Assembly (NCBI RefSeq): GCF_002688565.1
Contig: NZ_CP024011.1
Span: forward strand, 3,100,001-3,164,000
Reading direction: 5' to 3'
DNA: 64,000 nucleotides
Source: Acinetobacter sp. LoGeW2-3
GTDB taxonomy: Bacteria; Pseudomonadota; Gammaproteobacteria; Pseudomonadales; Moraxellaceae
Shown here: one piece after another, positions 1 to 9,844 of the stretch
Numbering within the stretch: position 1 is the first letter of the stretch
How the letters are laid out: every line of letters starts with the position of its first letter
Position numbers and translations under genes: made by a program
Notes under the pieces: generated by a model
What the model was told of the DNA's origin: nothing
Database searches by the model: none
What the model saw: the letters and a program-made list of their open reading frames with translations, nothing else

Positions 1-2
1 CG

Positions 3-2132
3 CGTTTACTGATTATTGATGATAATCAAATTAGATTTAACCAGATTCGTGATCTTTTGACCGCAAATGAGTATCAGGTAGATGCGGTTCTGCTAGATGA
101 CTTGCAGAATTTTGAAAAGCAGCTGAATTTCAACTGGGATCTAATCATCTTTGGTCGTGCTTATGACCTGAAATATGAACAGGCACTCAGTCTGGTACGC
201 TTGTCTAAACAGCCAAATTTACCGATTCTGTTGCTTAAACCTGAAGACTATCAGGCTGACCAATATACCGGTTATATCCAGAAAGGTGTTTATGACATTT
301 TGAATCTGGAATATCCAGAACGTTTTTATCTAGGCCTTGTACGTGCCCTATCTTTCAGCCGCCTGACGCAGACTCAGCAGCATTTAGTGGAAGAACTGGA
401 AACTGCGCAAACTCAGGCACAATCTCTGGTTGAGGACAGCAATAAAGCGGTAGCCACTATCCAGGAAGGTATCCACATTCAGGCCAATGAAGACTACCTG
501 AAACTGTTTGGCCTGAATTCTGAAGATGACATTATTGGTCTGCCTTTACTGGATTTATTGCAACCGCAAGAGCTGAATGAGTTTAAAACTCGTTTTAAGA
601 AAATTTCTCAAGGTCAGTTTGAGCTGGGTGGTTTTGAAATTCATTCCACCAATCCAAGTATTGCTGCAGCTAATCCACTTAAACTGGAGTTTTTGGCATC
701 GACTAGTGAAGAAGATGCACTACAGCTGACAATTGATACTGCGAAAACTCAAGTCAATACGACAACTGAAAAAGTTGCAGCCAAGCCAAGTACCTTACAA
801 TTACTAAAACGTGAGCTGAGCCGTGAGCCTGCTAATGCCAATGCACTGATCACTTTCTCTTTCGCTGCTTATGAGCCTCAAATCTTAAATGGAGATTGGG
901 CGACCTACATGGGCTATTTCCATGAAATTGAGAAATTCTTAAAAGAACAGGTTCGTGTATCGCTGTTTAAACTAGAACATGATGTTCTGGTCGGTGCTAT
1001 TCAGGCAGATTCTCAAGAAATTCTGGAATCCAAACTGATTGGGCTAGCGGCACTGACCAAACCACAGCTGATTACGGTTAATCAGCAGAGCTATTCGCTG
1101 AACTTACGCATCGGTTATACCAAGCTCGACAGTGAATTACGTGATGATGCACAGCTGGATCAATATGTTGCTCGTGCCTTCTCTACGCCATTGCCACAAG
1201 CACAGCAATCTTCTACATTTGTACTAGATATCCCATCAGATATGCATGCACCTGCAGAAGCCATTCCAAGTCTGGAATTTAGCATTGCGGAATCCGCTGC
1301 ACCAGTAACAGCATCTAATCAAGCCCCTGCTCCAGCTATGGCTCCTATAACACCAGCTGCGGCAGCTGCACCCATGGCGATGCCAGGTTCAATCTTGCAT
1401 GCGCTGCGTGAATGTCTGGAACGCGGCGAGATTCATTTAAAATATCAACAGCTGTATGACAAAGAAGATACCAACTTATACACCTATGAGGTGACCAGCG
1501 GTTTTATCTTTGAAAACAAATGGCAGGATATTTCCAAGCTGCTGGAACTGCGTGAAGATGATGAACTTTCTATCAAACTGGATCGTTGGATTCTGGTCGA
1601 ATCATGTAAGCAATTGCATAACTTTATTACCCAGTATCCTAAAGCTCGCTTAATCATCAATCTGAATCGTGCCGTGTTATTCAAGGATCGTAGCTTCCCT
1701 GAGTTTATCTCCAAACTGATTACGATTATTCGCAGTAAATTGAAGCATCCGCTGACCTTACAGTTTGCTGAAGAAGATCTGATCCTGAATCGTGAGGATG
1801 CGCAGAAATATATCCGTATTCTACGTGACCACGGCGCAGAAATTTCGATTCGTGAATTCGGCAATTCAATGTATAGCGAAACCTTGCTACGTGAAATGGA
1901 TGTGAATGCTTTAACCATTCATCCTCAGCTGACAGCGCAATTAAATTCCAATACCGAAGAGTTACAGGAAAAAATTACTGGCTATCTGGAAATCAAACCA
2001 GTTTACCTCCTGCTTCGTGAATTGAATGACATGACTTCATTTGCCAATGCCTGGAATGTCGATGCACGCTTCATTCAGGGTGATTATTTCCAGAAAAAAC
2101 TGGATCATTTAATTGATGTACAGGAGCACTAA
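3..2132 (+). CDS. FimX-like REC/PAS/degenerate GGDEF-EAL protein, 5' end outside window
   Basis: The frame is open from base 3, so the start lies before the window and 709 codons are visible. The first visible residues (RLLIIDDNQ) look like the opening of a response-regulator receiver fold. Domain order in the visible part: receiver-like about 1-115, PAS-like about 130-230, GGDEF-like about 270-390, an Ala/Pro-rich linker about 420-455, EAL-like about 460-700. The position of GGDEF reads roughly EHDVLVG and the EAL position reads YEV, so neither enzymatic site is intact. This order and degeneracy match Pseudomonas FimX, a c-di-GMP receptor that controls type IV pili; here it is probably a c-di-GMP sensor rather than an enzyme. 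Pilus involvement is inference. Followed by a terminator shared with rpmE. Confidence 0.7.
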   Translation, partial: RLLIIDDNQIRFNQIRDLLTANEYQVDAVLLDDLQNFEKQLNFNWDLIIFGRAYDLKYEQALSLVRLSKQPNLPILLLKPEDYQADQYTGYIQKGVYDILNLEYPERFYLGLVRALSFSRLTQTQQHLVEELETAQTQAQSLVEDSNKAVATIQEGIHIQANEDYLKLFGLNSEDDIIGLPLLDLLQPQELNEFKTRFKKISQGQFELGGFEIHSTNPSIAAANPLKLEFLASTSEEDALQLTIDTAKTQVNTTTEKVAAKPSTLQLLKRELSREPANANALITFSFAAYEPQILNGDWATYMGYFHEIEKFLKEQVRVSLFKLEHDVLVGAIQADSQEILESKLIGLAALTKPQLITVNQQSYSLNLRIGYTKLDSELRDDAQLDQYVARAFSTPLPQAQQSSTFVLDIPSDMHAPAEAIPSLEFSIAESAAPVTASNQAPAPAMAPITPAAAAAPMAMPGSILHALRECLERGEIHLKYQQLYDKEDTNLYTYEVTSGFIFENKWQDISKLLELREDDELSIKLDRWILVESCKQLHNFITQYPKARLIINLNRAVLFKDRSFPEFISKLITIIRSKLKHPLTLQFAEEDLILNREDAQKYIRILRDHGAEISIREFGNSMYSETLLREMDVNALTIHPQLTAQLNSNTEELQEKITGYLEIKPVYLLLRELNDMTSFANAWNVDARFIQGDYFQKKLDHLIDVQEH

Positions 2133-2180
2133 GCTCCTGTACAGGACCTGAATGCTGTGAATCCACAAATTTCAGGCACA

Positions 2181-2207
2181 AAAAAACGGGCTTAAAGCCC
2201 GTTTTTT
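2181..2207. terminator. Bidirectional intrinsic terminator
   Basis: AAAAAACGGGCTT-AA-AGCCCGTTTTTT hairpin with A and T tracts on both sides, between the converging FimX-like gene and rpmE. Confidence 0.9.
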
Positions 2208-2218
2208 CATTTTGGGTA

Positions 2219-2443
2219 TTAACGTTTAACAGAACGTGACATACCAGCAAAACGTTGTTTGAACTTGTCGATACGACCGCCAGTGTCAACGTTCTTTTGC
2301 TTACCAGTGTAGAATGGGTGACAAGCTGAACATACGTCTAGGTAAAGAGTTTCTTTACCAACAGCTGAACGAGTTTCGATTACGTTACCACATGAACAAG
2401 TAGCAACTAGTTTTTCATATTTTGGGTGAATATCGGCGCGCAT
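2219..2443 (-). CDS. rpmE: 50S ribosomal protein bL31
   Basis: A 74-residue protein with the full bL31 pattern: MRADIHP start and four zinc-ligand cysteines C16, C18, C38 and C41 (CSCG and CSAC). This is the zinc-binding C+ form of L31, which sits in the large-subunit central protuberance and bridges to the 30S subunit. It is monocistronic: a promoter-like TATAAT lies about 170 bases upstream and the terminator follows directly. The long leader holds two small hairpins and may be regulatory. Confidence 0.97.
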   Translation of the reverse strand: MRADIHPKYEKLVATCSCGNVIETRSAVGKETLYLDVCSACHPFYTGKQKNVDTGGRIDKFKQRFAGMSRSVKR

Positions 2444-2497
2444 GGTCGATTCTCCATAAAGATCAAGAAGGTTTTGCTGTCATCGCAATTGATCACT

Positions 2498-2586
2498 CTC
2501 AGAAACTGAGGAAAGGCCAGAATTACATTCAGGCAGATCAACACCACAACAGACCATTCTTTTGGCCCACCGAGACGGATACCGTC
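2498..2586 (-). promoter_or_regulatory. rpmE leader with two hairpins
   Basis: On the minus strand the rpmE leader contains GACGG-TAT-CCGTC (2574-2586) and CTCAG-TTT-CTGAG (2498-2510). bL31 synthesis is autogenously controlled in E. coli, and L31-binding leaders are known in several phyla, so this may be a protein-binding leader. That role is inferred. Confidence 0.4.
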
Positions 2587-2613
2587 AGAGCTAAGCACAA
2601 CAAGTTGGGCAAT

Positions 2614-2619
2614 ATTATA
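2614..2619 (-). promoter_or_regulatory. Probable rpmE -10 element
   Basis: Perfect TATAAT on the minus strand, with a weak -35-like TTCGCT 18 bases upstream. It would give a leader of roughly 165 nt. Confidence 0.5.
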
Positions 2620-2643
2620 CGTGAAACAAAATCAATAAGCGAA

Positions 2644-3624
2644 TTATTCTTCGGTTTTGATTTCAATCTGTTTCGACCACATATTGGCAATAATACCGCA
2701 GACCATGAGCTGGATCTGATGAAAAATCATGATCGGTAATACAATCATCCCCAAAGGCTGACCAATAAATAGGATTTGTGCCATGGGTACCCCGCTGGCC
2801 AGTGTCTTTTTCGAGCCACAGAAGAAAATTGTTTTCTGATCAGCTTTATCAAAACCAATCCAGCGCGGTACAAACAGTGCCAGCAGCATCACTAAAGTTA
2901 GTAAGACTGAGCAAGCAATGATTAACACTAACAAGGTTGATAAGCTCACCTGATGCCACAGCCCTGCCACAACGGCGCTACTGAATGCCCCATAGACCAC
3001 CATCAGAATCGAGCCCTGATCAAAGAATTTCACGATCTTCGGCATTTTTTTCATTTGTGGGAATACCCAAGGACGCAGGATTTGCCCCAGAATAAACGGC
3101 ACGAGGAGTAGCAAAGTAATCTGAATAATGGATGAAGTCGGATCAAAGCCATGTTGTGACTGGCCCAAGATAAAAAAGGCCACCAATACTGGGGTAATGA
3201 ACATCCCAATAATATTCGAGAATGAGGCACTACATACCGCACCCGCGACATTGCCCTGCGCCACGGAGGTAAAAGCAATGGAAGACTGGACGGTAGATGG
3301 CAGGAAGCACATAAACAGGAAGCCCCAGTATAGCTCCTGGCCCAGAACTGGAACCAGCACCGGCTTGGCTAATAAGCCGATGATAGGGAACAGTGCAAAA
3401 GTGAATGCAAAAACTAGTGTATGCAGTTTCCAGTGCATTAGCCCTTCAACCACTGCTTCACGTGATAACTTGGCACCATGTAGAAAAAATAAGATAGCAA
3501 TGGCAATCGTGGTAATCGATGAAAAGACTTCAGCCGCCTGCCCTGATACTGGCATAAAACTTGCGAGTATCACCATGACAAATAATAGTATCGTAAATCG
3601 GTCCAATGCCAACAGCTTCAGCAT
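2644..3624 (-). CDS. Bile acid:sodium symporter family transporter (SBF-like, YfeH type)
   Basis: A 326-residue protein made of about nine or ten hydrophobic helices with short loops, beginning MLKLLALDRFTILLF. Length and pattern match the bacterial SBF-like/YfeH family (about 330 residues), inner-membrane proteins related to bile-acid:Na+ symporters. The real substrate in bacteria is mostly unknown and bile acid transport should not be assumed. The ATG is preceded by GAAGGGAT, a good ribosome binding site. Transcribed alone: the gloA terminator lies upstream and rpmE has its own promoter downstream. Confidence 0.85.
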   Translation of the reverse strand: MLKLLALDRFTILLFVMVILASFMPVSGQAAEVFSSITTIAIAILFFLHGAKLSREAVVEGLMHWKLHTLVFAFTFALFPIIGLLAKPVLVPVLGQELYWGFLFMCFLPSTVQSSIAFTSVAQGNVAGAVCSASFSNIIGMFITPVLVAFFILGQSQHGFDPTSSIIQITLLLLVPFILGQILRPWVFPQMKKMPKIVKFFDQGSILMVVYGAFSSAVVAGLWHQVSLSTLLVLIIACSVLLTLVMLLALFVPRWIGFDKADQKTIFFCGSKKTLASGVPMAQILFIGQPLGMIVLPIMIFHQIQLMVCGIIANMWSKQIEIKTEE

Positions 3625-3659
3625 ATCCCTTCATCCCTCAAATTTTATTGTTTGATATA

Positions 3660-3695
3660 AAAATGCCCGGCTATCTTAACAGATTCCGGGCATTT
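3660..3695 (-). terminator. gloA terminator
   Basis: AAATGCCCGG...CCGGGCATTT inverted repeat with a 15-base loop and a T-rich exit on the minus strand, downstream of gloA. Confidence 0.75.
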
Positions 3696-3774
3696 CATTG
3701 GCGTGATTCCAGCTTAAGTTTATGATTTCATCTCATATCCTTATCCAGGAATCCCAATAATATTCACGTATAAC

Positions 3775-4185
3775 TTAGTTATTACGTGCATTCTGATCTT
3801 GCTGGATCAGTTCGATTTTATAACCGTCTGGATCTTCAACAAAGGCAATCACAGTTACGCCACCTTTCATTGGACCTGCTTCACGAACCACTTTGCCGCC
3901 ACGCGCCTTGATTTCTTCACAGGCTTTATAGGCATCATCTACTGCAATCGCAATATGACCATAGGCATTGCCCAGTTCATAGCTGTCTGTATCCCAGTTA
4001 TGAGTCAGTTCAAGTACGGTATGGTTTTCTTCATCGCCATAACCCACAAATGCCAGCGTAAAACGACCTTCTTCATAATCACGCTTACGAAGTAAAGTCA
4101 TACCCAGCACTTCAGTATAAAACTTTAATGACTGTTCCAGATTGCCTACACGGAGCATGGTATGCAGCATGTGCATATTATTCAT
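3775..4185 (-). CDS. gloA: Lactoylglutathione lyase (glyoxalase I)
   Basis: A 136-residue glyoxalase I, close in length to E. coli GloA (135). It converts the hemithioacetal of methylglyoxal and glutathione into S-lactoylglutathione in the cytoplasm. The expected metal ligands are all present: H8, E59, H77 (AYGHIA) and E125 (YKIEL). The C-terminal GPMKGG...[14 protein letters not shown] block is strongly conserved. It starts two bases after the ampG stop, so the two are almost certainly cotranscribed and translationally coupled. Confidence 0.97.
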   Translation of the reverse strand: MNNMHMLHTMLRVGNLEQSLKFYTEVLGMTLLRKRDYEEGRFTLAFVGYGDEENHTVLELTHNWDTDSYELGNAYGHIAIAVDDAYKACEEIKARGGKVVREAGPMKGGVTVIAFVEDPDGYKIELIQQDQNARNN

Positions 4186-4187
4186 CC

Positions 4188-6341
4188 TTATTTGCCAGAT
4201 TGTTGTTGGTGTTCACCGAGTAATTTTCCAACCCAAACCACTAAAATGAGAATTGGAATCCCGATTAATGTGGTCATCAGGAAGAAGTTCGGATAACCGA
4301 TATTGGTCACTATAGTACCTGAATATCCCCCTAAAATCTTAGGGGTTAGCGTCATAAGTGAGCTGAAAATCGCATATTGAACTGCAGTAAAAGAGACGCT
4401 GGTCAGACTGGACAGGAAGGCAATAAATGCTGCGCCTGCCAGACCAGCCGCCAGATTGTCCACAATAATGGCAAAGTACAACCAGGCATCGCTATATGGC
4501 TTGATCACCTTGCCGGTTACTTCAATATCAGTAGTACTACTTACATCCACAGGCACCAGTGGCTGGATATCAATATCAAGGTTCTTGGTATTTTTAGCAT
4601 CAGTCGTGGTTTGGTAGACATGTGTGACTTGTTGAACAGCGCGTTCACCATCCATCAACACCGCACTAATCAGATGTGCAGGTGCTGTTTTTAGTTTCTC
4701 TGCCGGAATAGCTGCACTAAACACACCCTGTTCTTCCAGCTTGGCTTCAAAACGCTCATCATTCAGTTCATAAATGATCTTTTGATTATCTTGTAAGGCT
4801 TCACCGACATATTGACCACGCACCACAATGCTGCCTTCTTCATTAACATTTAAGGTATTGTCACTGGTAATTGGCATGACTTGCAGTTGTGCATTGCCAG
4901 CGCTTTGCAGTAAATATGGCATAGTCACGTTGACTGCACTATCAGCCGTATTAGCATCAGCATAAGCTGCCTGAACCTGAATCTGCTTGGCATCAGCAAG
5001 CACTTGTGCAGGCACTTTTACTTTCCAATACCCCACTTCATCTGTTTCTGCCTGATAGCGCTGCTGCCCCACCTGAATTTCTACTGGATTCAGTTGCTGC
5101 CCTGATTTCACCAAGCCGATAAAGATCAGGTTAGTTGAACAAGCCAAAATGGCACCGACAAACATCAGCTTCATGATGTTCATCTTCTGCGCTAAAAGAC
5201 CGCCGAGGAAACCGCCTAGAAGTGAGAAAATCACCCCATAAACTTTCACCGCTTCAGCAATCTGTTCCTTGCTAAAGTTCATATCCTGATAGAACACATT
5301 GGAAATAACACCGGCGATAATGTCAGAAACACGGTAAAAACCAATCAGCAATAACAGTACTAAAGCCAGTTTCAACCCATAGCGTTTGAAGAAATCTGCA
5401 ACCGGGTTGACCCAGGTTTCATAGGCCATTTCCCGATTGACCGCACCCATTTTCACCAAGGCCGTTCCTACACCAAATGCGACTGCACCAGAACCAATAA
5501 AGCGTAAAGATTCAAAAGCAAATAAGGCGAAGGTATCCTGAATAGTAAACTGTTCGGTTAACATGCCCACCAAATTGCCCGAATACACATAGCTCAGGAC
5601 GAAGCTGATGACGGCGATGAAGAACACCCCAACCAAACGGAAATAGTCACTGCGCACATAGGTTTTACGCACGCGATCAACTTGCGGTTCACGAATCGAC
5701 AATGTCGTAATAATCCCGACCAGCATCACTGCAGCCATCGCTAGATAAGTCCATTTCCAGGCATCATAGATATAGTTGCCTTTCGCGGTACCTAAGTAGG
5801 CTGCAAGGAATAATGCGCCTGCACCCGCCACGATCATCCCGATTCGGTAACCTGCATTATAGGTTGAGGCCAACACGGTCTGCATCTGTGTTTCTGCCAG
5901 CTCAATACGGTAGGCATCAATGACAATGTCCTGAGTTGCTGCGGAAAAACCAAGCAAGACCGCACCCAGTGCCATTTGCTGTAAATGAGACTGTCCCAAG
6001 GCTGGATCTGAAAAAGCCATGATACAGATGGCACAAACAATCAGAATCTGGGCAATCAGCAGCCAGGCACGACGTCGACCTAAAGCTTTGGTTAGAAATG
6101 GAACCGGCAATTCATCAATCAGCGGTGCCCAGACAAATTTGAAGGAATAACCCAAAGCAGCCCAGCTAAAAAAAGTGACTGCACTTTTACTAATACCGGC
6201 TTCACCGAGCCAAAGAGACAGACTTGAAAAGATCAGGAGAATCGGCACACCGGCTGAGAAACCCAGGAACAGCATGATCAGCGCACGCCGATCCAGAAAG
6301 GCTGTAAAGGCGGATTTCCAACCCGTCGTTTGTGTTGTCAT
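4188..6341 (-). CDS. ampG: AmpG-family muropeptide permease with a large periplasmic insert
   Basis: MFS transporter of the AmpG family, which imports anhydro-muropeptides (GlcNAc-anhMurNAc peptides) for wall recycling and beta-lactamase induction. Conserved AmpG blocks include [10 protein letters not shown] near the N-terminus, [30 protein letters not shown] and a C-terminal [13 protein letters not shown]. coli AmpG is 491 residues; this one is 717 because about 200 residues (about 410-614, bases 4500-5110) sit in the loop equivalent to TM9-TM10, predicted periplasmic. That insert reads as two beta-rich repeats of about 97 residues. The start at 6341 (MTTQTTGW) fits family N-termini; an in-frame ATG at 6419 preceded by AGAG is the alternative. 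First gene of an operon with gloA. Confidence 0.9.
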   Translation of the reverse strand: MTTQTTGWKSAFTAFLDRRALIMLFLGFSAGVPILLIFSSLSLWLGEAGISKSAVTFFSWAALGYSFKFVWAPLIDELPVPFLTKALGRRRAWLLIAQILIVCAICIMAFSDPALGQSHLQQMALGAVLLGFSAATQDIVIDAYRIELAETQMQTVLASTYNAGYRIGMIVAGAGALFLAAYLGTAKGNYIYDAWKWTYLAMAAVMLVGIITTLSIREPQVDRVRKTYVRSDYFRLVGVFFIAVISFVLSYVYSGNLVGMLTEQFTIQDTFALFAFESLRFIGSGAVAFGVGTALVKMGAVNREMAYETWVNPVADFFKRYGLKLALVLLLLIGFYRVSDIIAGVISNVFYQDMNFSKEQIAEAVKVYGVIFSLLGGFLGGLLAQKMNIMKLMFVGAILACSTNLIFIGLVKSGQQLNPVEIQVGQQRYQAETDEVGYWKVKVPAQVLADAKQIQVQAAYADANTADSAVNVTMPYLLQSAGNAQLQVMPITSDNTLNVNEEGSIVVRGQYVGEALQDNQKIIYELNDERFEAKLEEQGVFSAAIPAEKLKTAPAHLISAVLMDGERAVQQVTHVYQTTTDAKNTKNLDIDIQPLVPVDVSSTTDIEVTGKVIKPYSDAWLYFAIIVDNLAAGLAGAAFIAFLSSLTSVSFTAVQYAIFSSLMTLTPKILGGYSGTIVTNIGYPNFFLMTTLIGIPILILVVWVGKLLGEHQQQSGK

Positions 6342-6536
6342 TGCTTTATTATTTTCCGCAAAAAACCAGTAGTTGCTATTCAATCCTTTAATACGGGATC
6401 TTTCAACAAGATTTACCATTTTCTCTGCGTAGATGATTTATTTTTTTACGTCAAAAGCGACATGTTCGCTTGAATTTTTCAGCTAATTCTGTATACCTTA
6501 AATCATTAATGCACTATTTCGTTTTGGACATCAACA

Positions 6537-9212
6537 GTGACCCAGAGACTCGATCAAATTCATTCTTCAATAACCGCCAATACGATTAACACCACGACAA
6601 CTGAACAACAAAACCAAGCTGCTGAACTGCTTAAGTCAGCATTTGAACAAAGCGAAATACAACCTACTCTTGAAAAAACCCGCTTGCAGCCAACGCAACT
6701 GACACATATTCCAAAACTGGATAAAATTCCGGCCTCGACCAAGCGCATTAAACCATTAAATAATTTTCTTGGTCAGGATCGTGCACGTGCTTCGGTAGAA
6801 GCCGGGATTGCCCTGCCATATTCGGGCTATAACATTTTTGCCGTGGGGACTGCTGGTCTTGGCAAGCGCACCATGGTCAAGCGCTTGTTACAGCAGCATG
6901 CTAAAACAGTAGCGACGCCGAATGATTGGGTTTATGTGAATAATTTCCAGAATTCCCGTCAGCCGATTGCATTGCAGTTTCCTGCAGGTCAAGGCCCTAA
7001 ATTCCAGGCCATGCTGCATCAAAGCTGGCAAACTATTCTGAAACAGCTGGAACGTCGTTTTACTGCGGAAACTTATTACAACCGTATTGAGATGATTCGT
7101 CAGCAAACGGGTGATGAGCAGCAGCAGGCACTGATTGAATTAACCCGTGAAGGTGAAGAATTCGATCTGAAGCTGATTTCTCGTAATGATGAGCACTGCT
7201 TTGTCCCAGTGCATCTGAAAGATGACAAGTTGCAGGAAATGACGCAGGATGACCTGAATGCCCTGAGCAACAAAGATCGTGCCGAAATCGCATCCAACAT
7301 GCGCTACATGGATAAGAAACTAGAGCGTCTGGGTTTACATCTTGGTGATTTAGAAGATGATGCCCGTGACCGTGTGCAAGTACTGAACCGGGATATTGCC
7401 AAACAGGTGGTCGTGCCACGTGTTGAGCAGATGCTGGCCAAATTTAAAGATGTGGAAGGTCTGGATAAATATCTAAAGTTCTATGCAGAAGACATTATTA
7501 ACAATGTCGAAATCGTGCTGGAACAGGAAGAAGATGACTTTACTCCAGGTCTATTCAGTCGCGTGCCATCTCGTTATCAGGCCAATGTCATTGTGACGCA
7601 TAAGCCGAATAGTGGTGCACCGGTGATCTTTGAAGATTTTCCAACCCATTACAACCTGCTTGGGCATGTAGAACAGCTCACTCAGAATGGCACGATTACT
7701 ACCGACTTTACCTTGATCCGTCCGGGTTCGATGCATCGCGCCAATGGCGGCTTCCTCATGATCGAAGCAGAACAGTTGTTAGAACAGCCGTATGCATGGC
7801 AAGGGCTAAAACGAGCGCTGAAATCTGGTCAGCTGAAGTTATCTTCTTTGGAACATATGCTGACCCTAACTGGCAGTATTTCGATTGAACCCGCAGCAAT
7901 TCCTTTAGATATCAAGATCGTATTGTTGGCTGAGCCAGAAGTTTATTATGAGATTCTAGAGCTTGAACCAGAGCTCGGCAGCATCTTTAAAATCCGCGCT
8001 GACTTTACAGATACATTACAACGTAATGACGAAAATGAGCAGGCCTATATACAGCTGATCGCAGATTACGTTCAGGCAGACAAATTGTTGCCATTTGACC
8101 GTTCTGCCTTGGCTGCTTTACTGACTGATTCAAGCCGTCAGGCCGAAGACCAAAGCTCCTTGTCATTACATGCCCTGACCTTAGGTGATCTGATCCGTGA
8201 AGCACATCATCACGCTTTTAAAGCCGATGACAAGATGGTCTCCGAAAAGCACATCAATACGGCACTGGATCATCGTAAATATCGCTTAGGCTATTTACGT
8301 GAGTTGTATTGGCAGGATTTATCTCGTGGTACCCAGCTGATTGAAACTCGTGGTCATCGTCTTGGTCAAATCAATGCCCTGTCTGTAATTCACTATGCAG
8401 ATGTGGAATTCGGTCTGCCTTCACGCTTGACAGCATCGGTTTATCAAGGTGGCGGTGACATTCTGGATATCGAGCGCAGTGTAGAACTTGGTGGTTCGTT
8501 ACATGCTAAAGGCGTGTTACTGATGGCTTCCTTCCTGAAAGCACATTTTGGCCGTGAACAAACCCTGCACTTCTCTGCCGCACTGGCTTTTGAACAAAGC
8601 TATGGTCAAGTCGATGGCGACAGCGCTACTGTGGCAGAACTATCTGCACTGATTTCTGCGATCAGCCAGTTGCCAATTGACCAGTCTTGGGCAATTACCG
8701 GTTCCATGAACCAACTTGGTCAGGTACAGCCAATTGGTGGCGTGAATGCCAAGATTGAAGGTTTCTTCGATGCCTGTAAGTTACAAGGCCTGACTGGTAA
8801 ACAAGGTGTAATTATTCCGCGTCAGAACATGCAGCATCTGATGTTGCGTAAAGACGTGATTGCAGCCGTTGAAGCAGGTCAATTCCATATTCATGCCATC
8901 GATACCATTGATCAGGCGCTAGAAATCCTGATGGCGCGTCCGGTCGGAACTTTGGATAAGAAAGGCCGATACAGCAAGCATTCGATTTATGCTGCGGTAA
9001 TGGAACAGCTGGATTACTGGCAAGCCATTGAAGATGGTGCCGAGCTTGAGGAAGAAGAGCCGAAGAAAAAGAAAAAAAAGAAGAAAAAGAAAAAAGACAA
9101 AGCGCCAGTAAAGGACATTCAGGCCGATCCAGATGCACTTGCAGAAGTACTTGCGGCTGAATCAAAAGAACTCGAAAATGCTGAAATTTCTGAGGCGAAG
9201 GCAGAAGATTGA
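6537..9212 (+). CDS. Lon-family ATP-dependent protease (LonB/YcbZ type) with poly-lysine tail
   Basis: An 891-residue cytoplasmic AAA+ protease. A P-loop-like GTAGLGKR is near residues 104-112 (R where S/T is usual), a Walker-B-like GFLMIEAE is further on, and the C-terminal Lon protease domain carries the Ser-Lys dyad at S696 (GDSA) and K739 (NAKIEG). The architecture, with a large helical insert in the AAA module, matches the E. coli YcbZ-type Lon-like group rather than classical Lon. GTG start at 6537 with GGA about 12 bases upstream. Residues 843-853 are eleven consecutive lysines followed by an acidic, alanine-rich tail. Divergent from ampG. Confidence 0.9.
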   Translation: MTQRLDQIHSSITANTINTTTTEQQNQAAELLKSAFEQSEIQPTLEKTRLQPTQLTHIPKLDKIPASTKRIKPLNNFLGQDRARASVEAGIALPYSGYNIFAVGTAGLGKRTMVKRLLQQHAKTVATPNDWVYVNNFQNSRQPIALQFPAGQGPKFQAMLHQSWQTILKQLERRFTAETYYNRIEMIRQQTGDEQQQALIELTREGEEFDLKLISRNDEHCFVPVHLKDDKLQEMTQDDLNALSNKDRAEIASNMRYMDKKLERLGLHLGDLEDDARDRVQVLNRDIAKQVVVPRVEQMLAKFKDVEGLDKYLKFYAEDIINNVEIVLEQEEDDFTPGLFSRVPSRYQANVIVTHKPNSGAPVIFEDFPTHYNLLGHVEQLTQNGTITTDFTLIRPGSMHRANGGFLMIEAEQLLEQPYAWQGLKRALKSGQLKLSSLEHMLTLTGSISIEPAAIPLDIKIVLLAEPEVYYEILELEPELGSIFKIRADFTDTLQRNDENEQAYIQLIADYVQADKLLPFDRSALAALLTDSSRQAEDQSSLSLHALTLGDLIREAHHHAFKADDKMVSEKHINTALDHRKYRLGYLRELYWQDLSRGTQLIETRGHRLGQINALSVIHYADVEFGLPSRLTASVYQGGGDILDIERSVELGGSLHAKGVLLMASFLKAHFGREQTLHFSAALAFEQSYGQVDGDSATVAELSALISAISQLPIDQSWAITGSMNQLGQVQPIGGVNAKIEGFFDACKLQGLTGKQGVIIPRQNMQHLMLRKDVIAAVEAGQFHIHAIDTIDQALEILMARPVGTLDKKGRYSKHSIYAAVMEQLDYWQAIEDGAELEEEEPKKKKKKKKKKKDKAPVKDIQADPDALAEVLAAESKELENAEISEAKAED

Positions 9213-9248
9213 TTCTGCCCTCTCTATTTAGAGTTTAAAATTAAAGCA

Positions 9249-9279
9249 TAAAAAAAGCGCTTCTCAGGAAGCGCTTTTT
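9249..9279. terminator. Bidirectional intrinsic terminator
   Basis: AAAAAGCGCTTC-TCAG-GAAGCGCTTTTT between the converging protease gene and grxD. Confidence 0.92.
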
Positions 9280-9304
9280 AACATCTGCAAGTTTAATAAA
9301 TTTA

Positions 9305-9646
9305 TTAAGCTTCAGGTGCTGGGCTGTATTGTTCAACTAAAGGCTGTAATTCACCTTTCTGGAACATATCAAGCATGATGTCGCTACCACCGATCAACTC
9401 GCCATTGATCCACAATTGCGGGAAAGTTGGCCAGTTCGCAATAATTGGAAGAGTTGCGCGAATGTCTGGATTTTCCAGAATATTTACATAAGCAAATGGA
9501 CGACCAATTTGACTGAGTGCTTCAACCGCACGAGCAGAAAAACCACATTGTGGGAATTGTGGTGTGCCTTTCATATAAAGAAGTACTGCGTGTTTGGCAA
9601 TTTGGTCACGAATTAACGCTTCTGTATCGCGTGCTTGTTCAGTCAT
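9305..9646 (-). CDS. grxD: Monothiol glutaredoxin Grx4
   Basis: A 113-residue CGFS-type monothiol glutaredoxin. The conserved block KGTPQFPQCGFSARAVEAL holds the single active cysteine, and WPTFPQLWINGELIGGSDI follows as in E. coli GrxD (115 residues). These proteins bind a glutathione-coordinated [2Fe-2S] cluster and deliver or sense iron-sulphur clusters. I chose the ATG at 9646 (MTEQARDTE) because GAGGATATATCA precedes it; the longer frame to 9685 adds 13 unconserved residues. Divergent from the aminotransferase gene. Confidence 0.95.
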   Translation of the reverse strand: MTEQARDTEALIRDQIAKHAVLLYMKGTPQFPQCGFSARAVEALSQIGRPFAYVNILENPDIRATLPIIANWPTFPQLWINGELIGGSDIMLDMFQKGELQPLVEQYSPAPEA

Positions 9647-9844
9647 TGATATATCCTCAATAAATCTGCTTCGCATTATACTCAAAATGAACTAAAACAG
9701 TATGTCTAAAACAATATTTCATGTTTTATTTACAATTCAGCTTTTATTCTGTTTGAGATTTTGCTTATATAGGACCTGTCCTTATGTCTATATATGGCAT
9801 CTTTGACTCCAATTTTCAATCCACCTAACAGATAAGAGTTAGTC

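Noticed and set aside
1484..1918. 144-codon frame opposite the FimX-like gene
   Set aside because: Ser/Arg-rich shadow of the real coding strand.
3128..3655. 175-codon plus-strand frame opposite the symporter gene
   Set aside because: Antisense shadow of a membrane-protein gene; no domain, no ribosome binding site.
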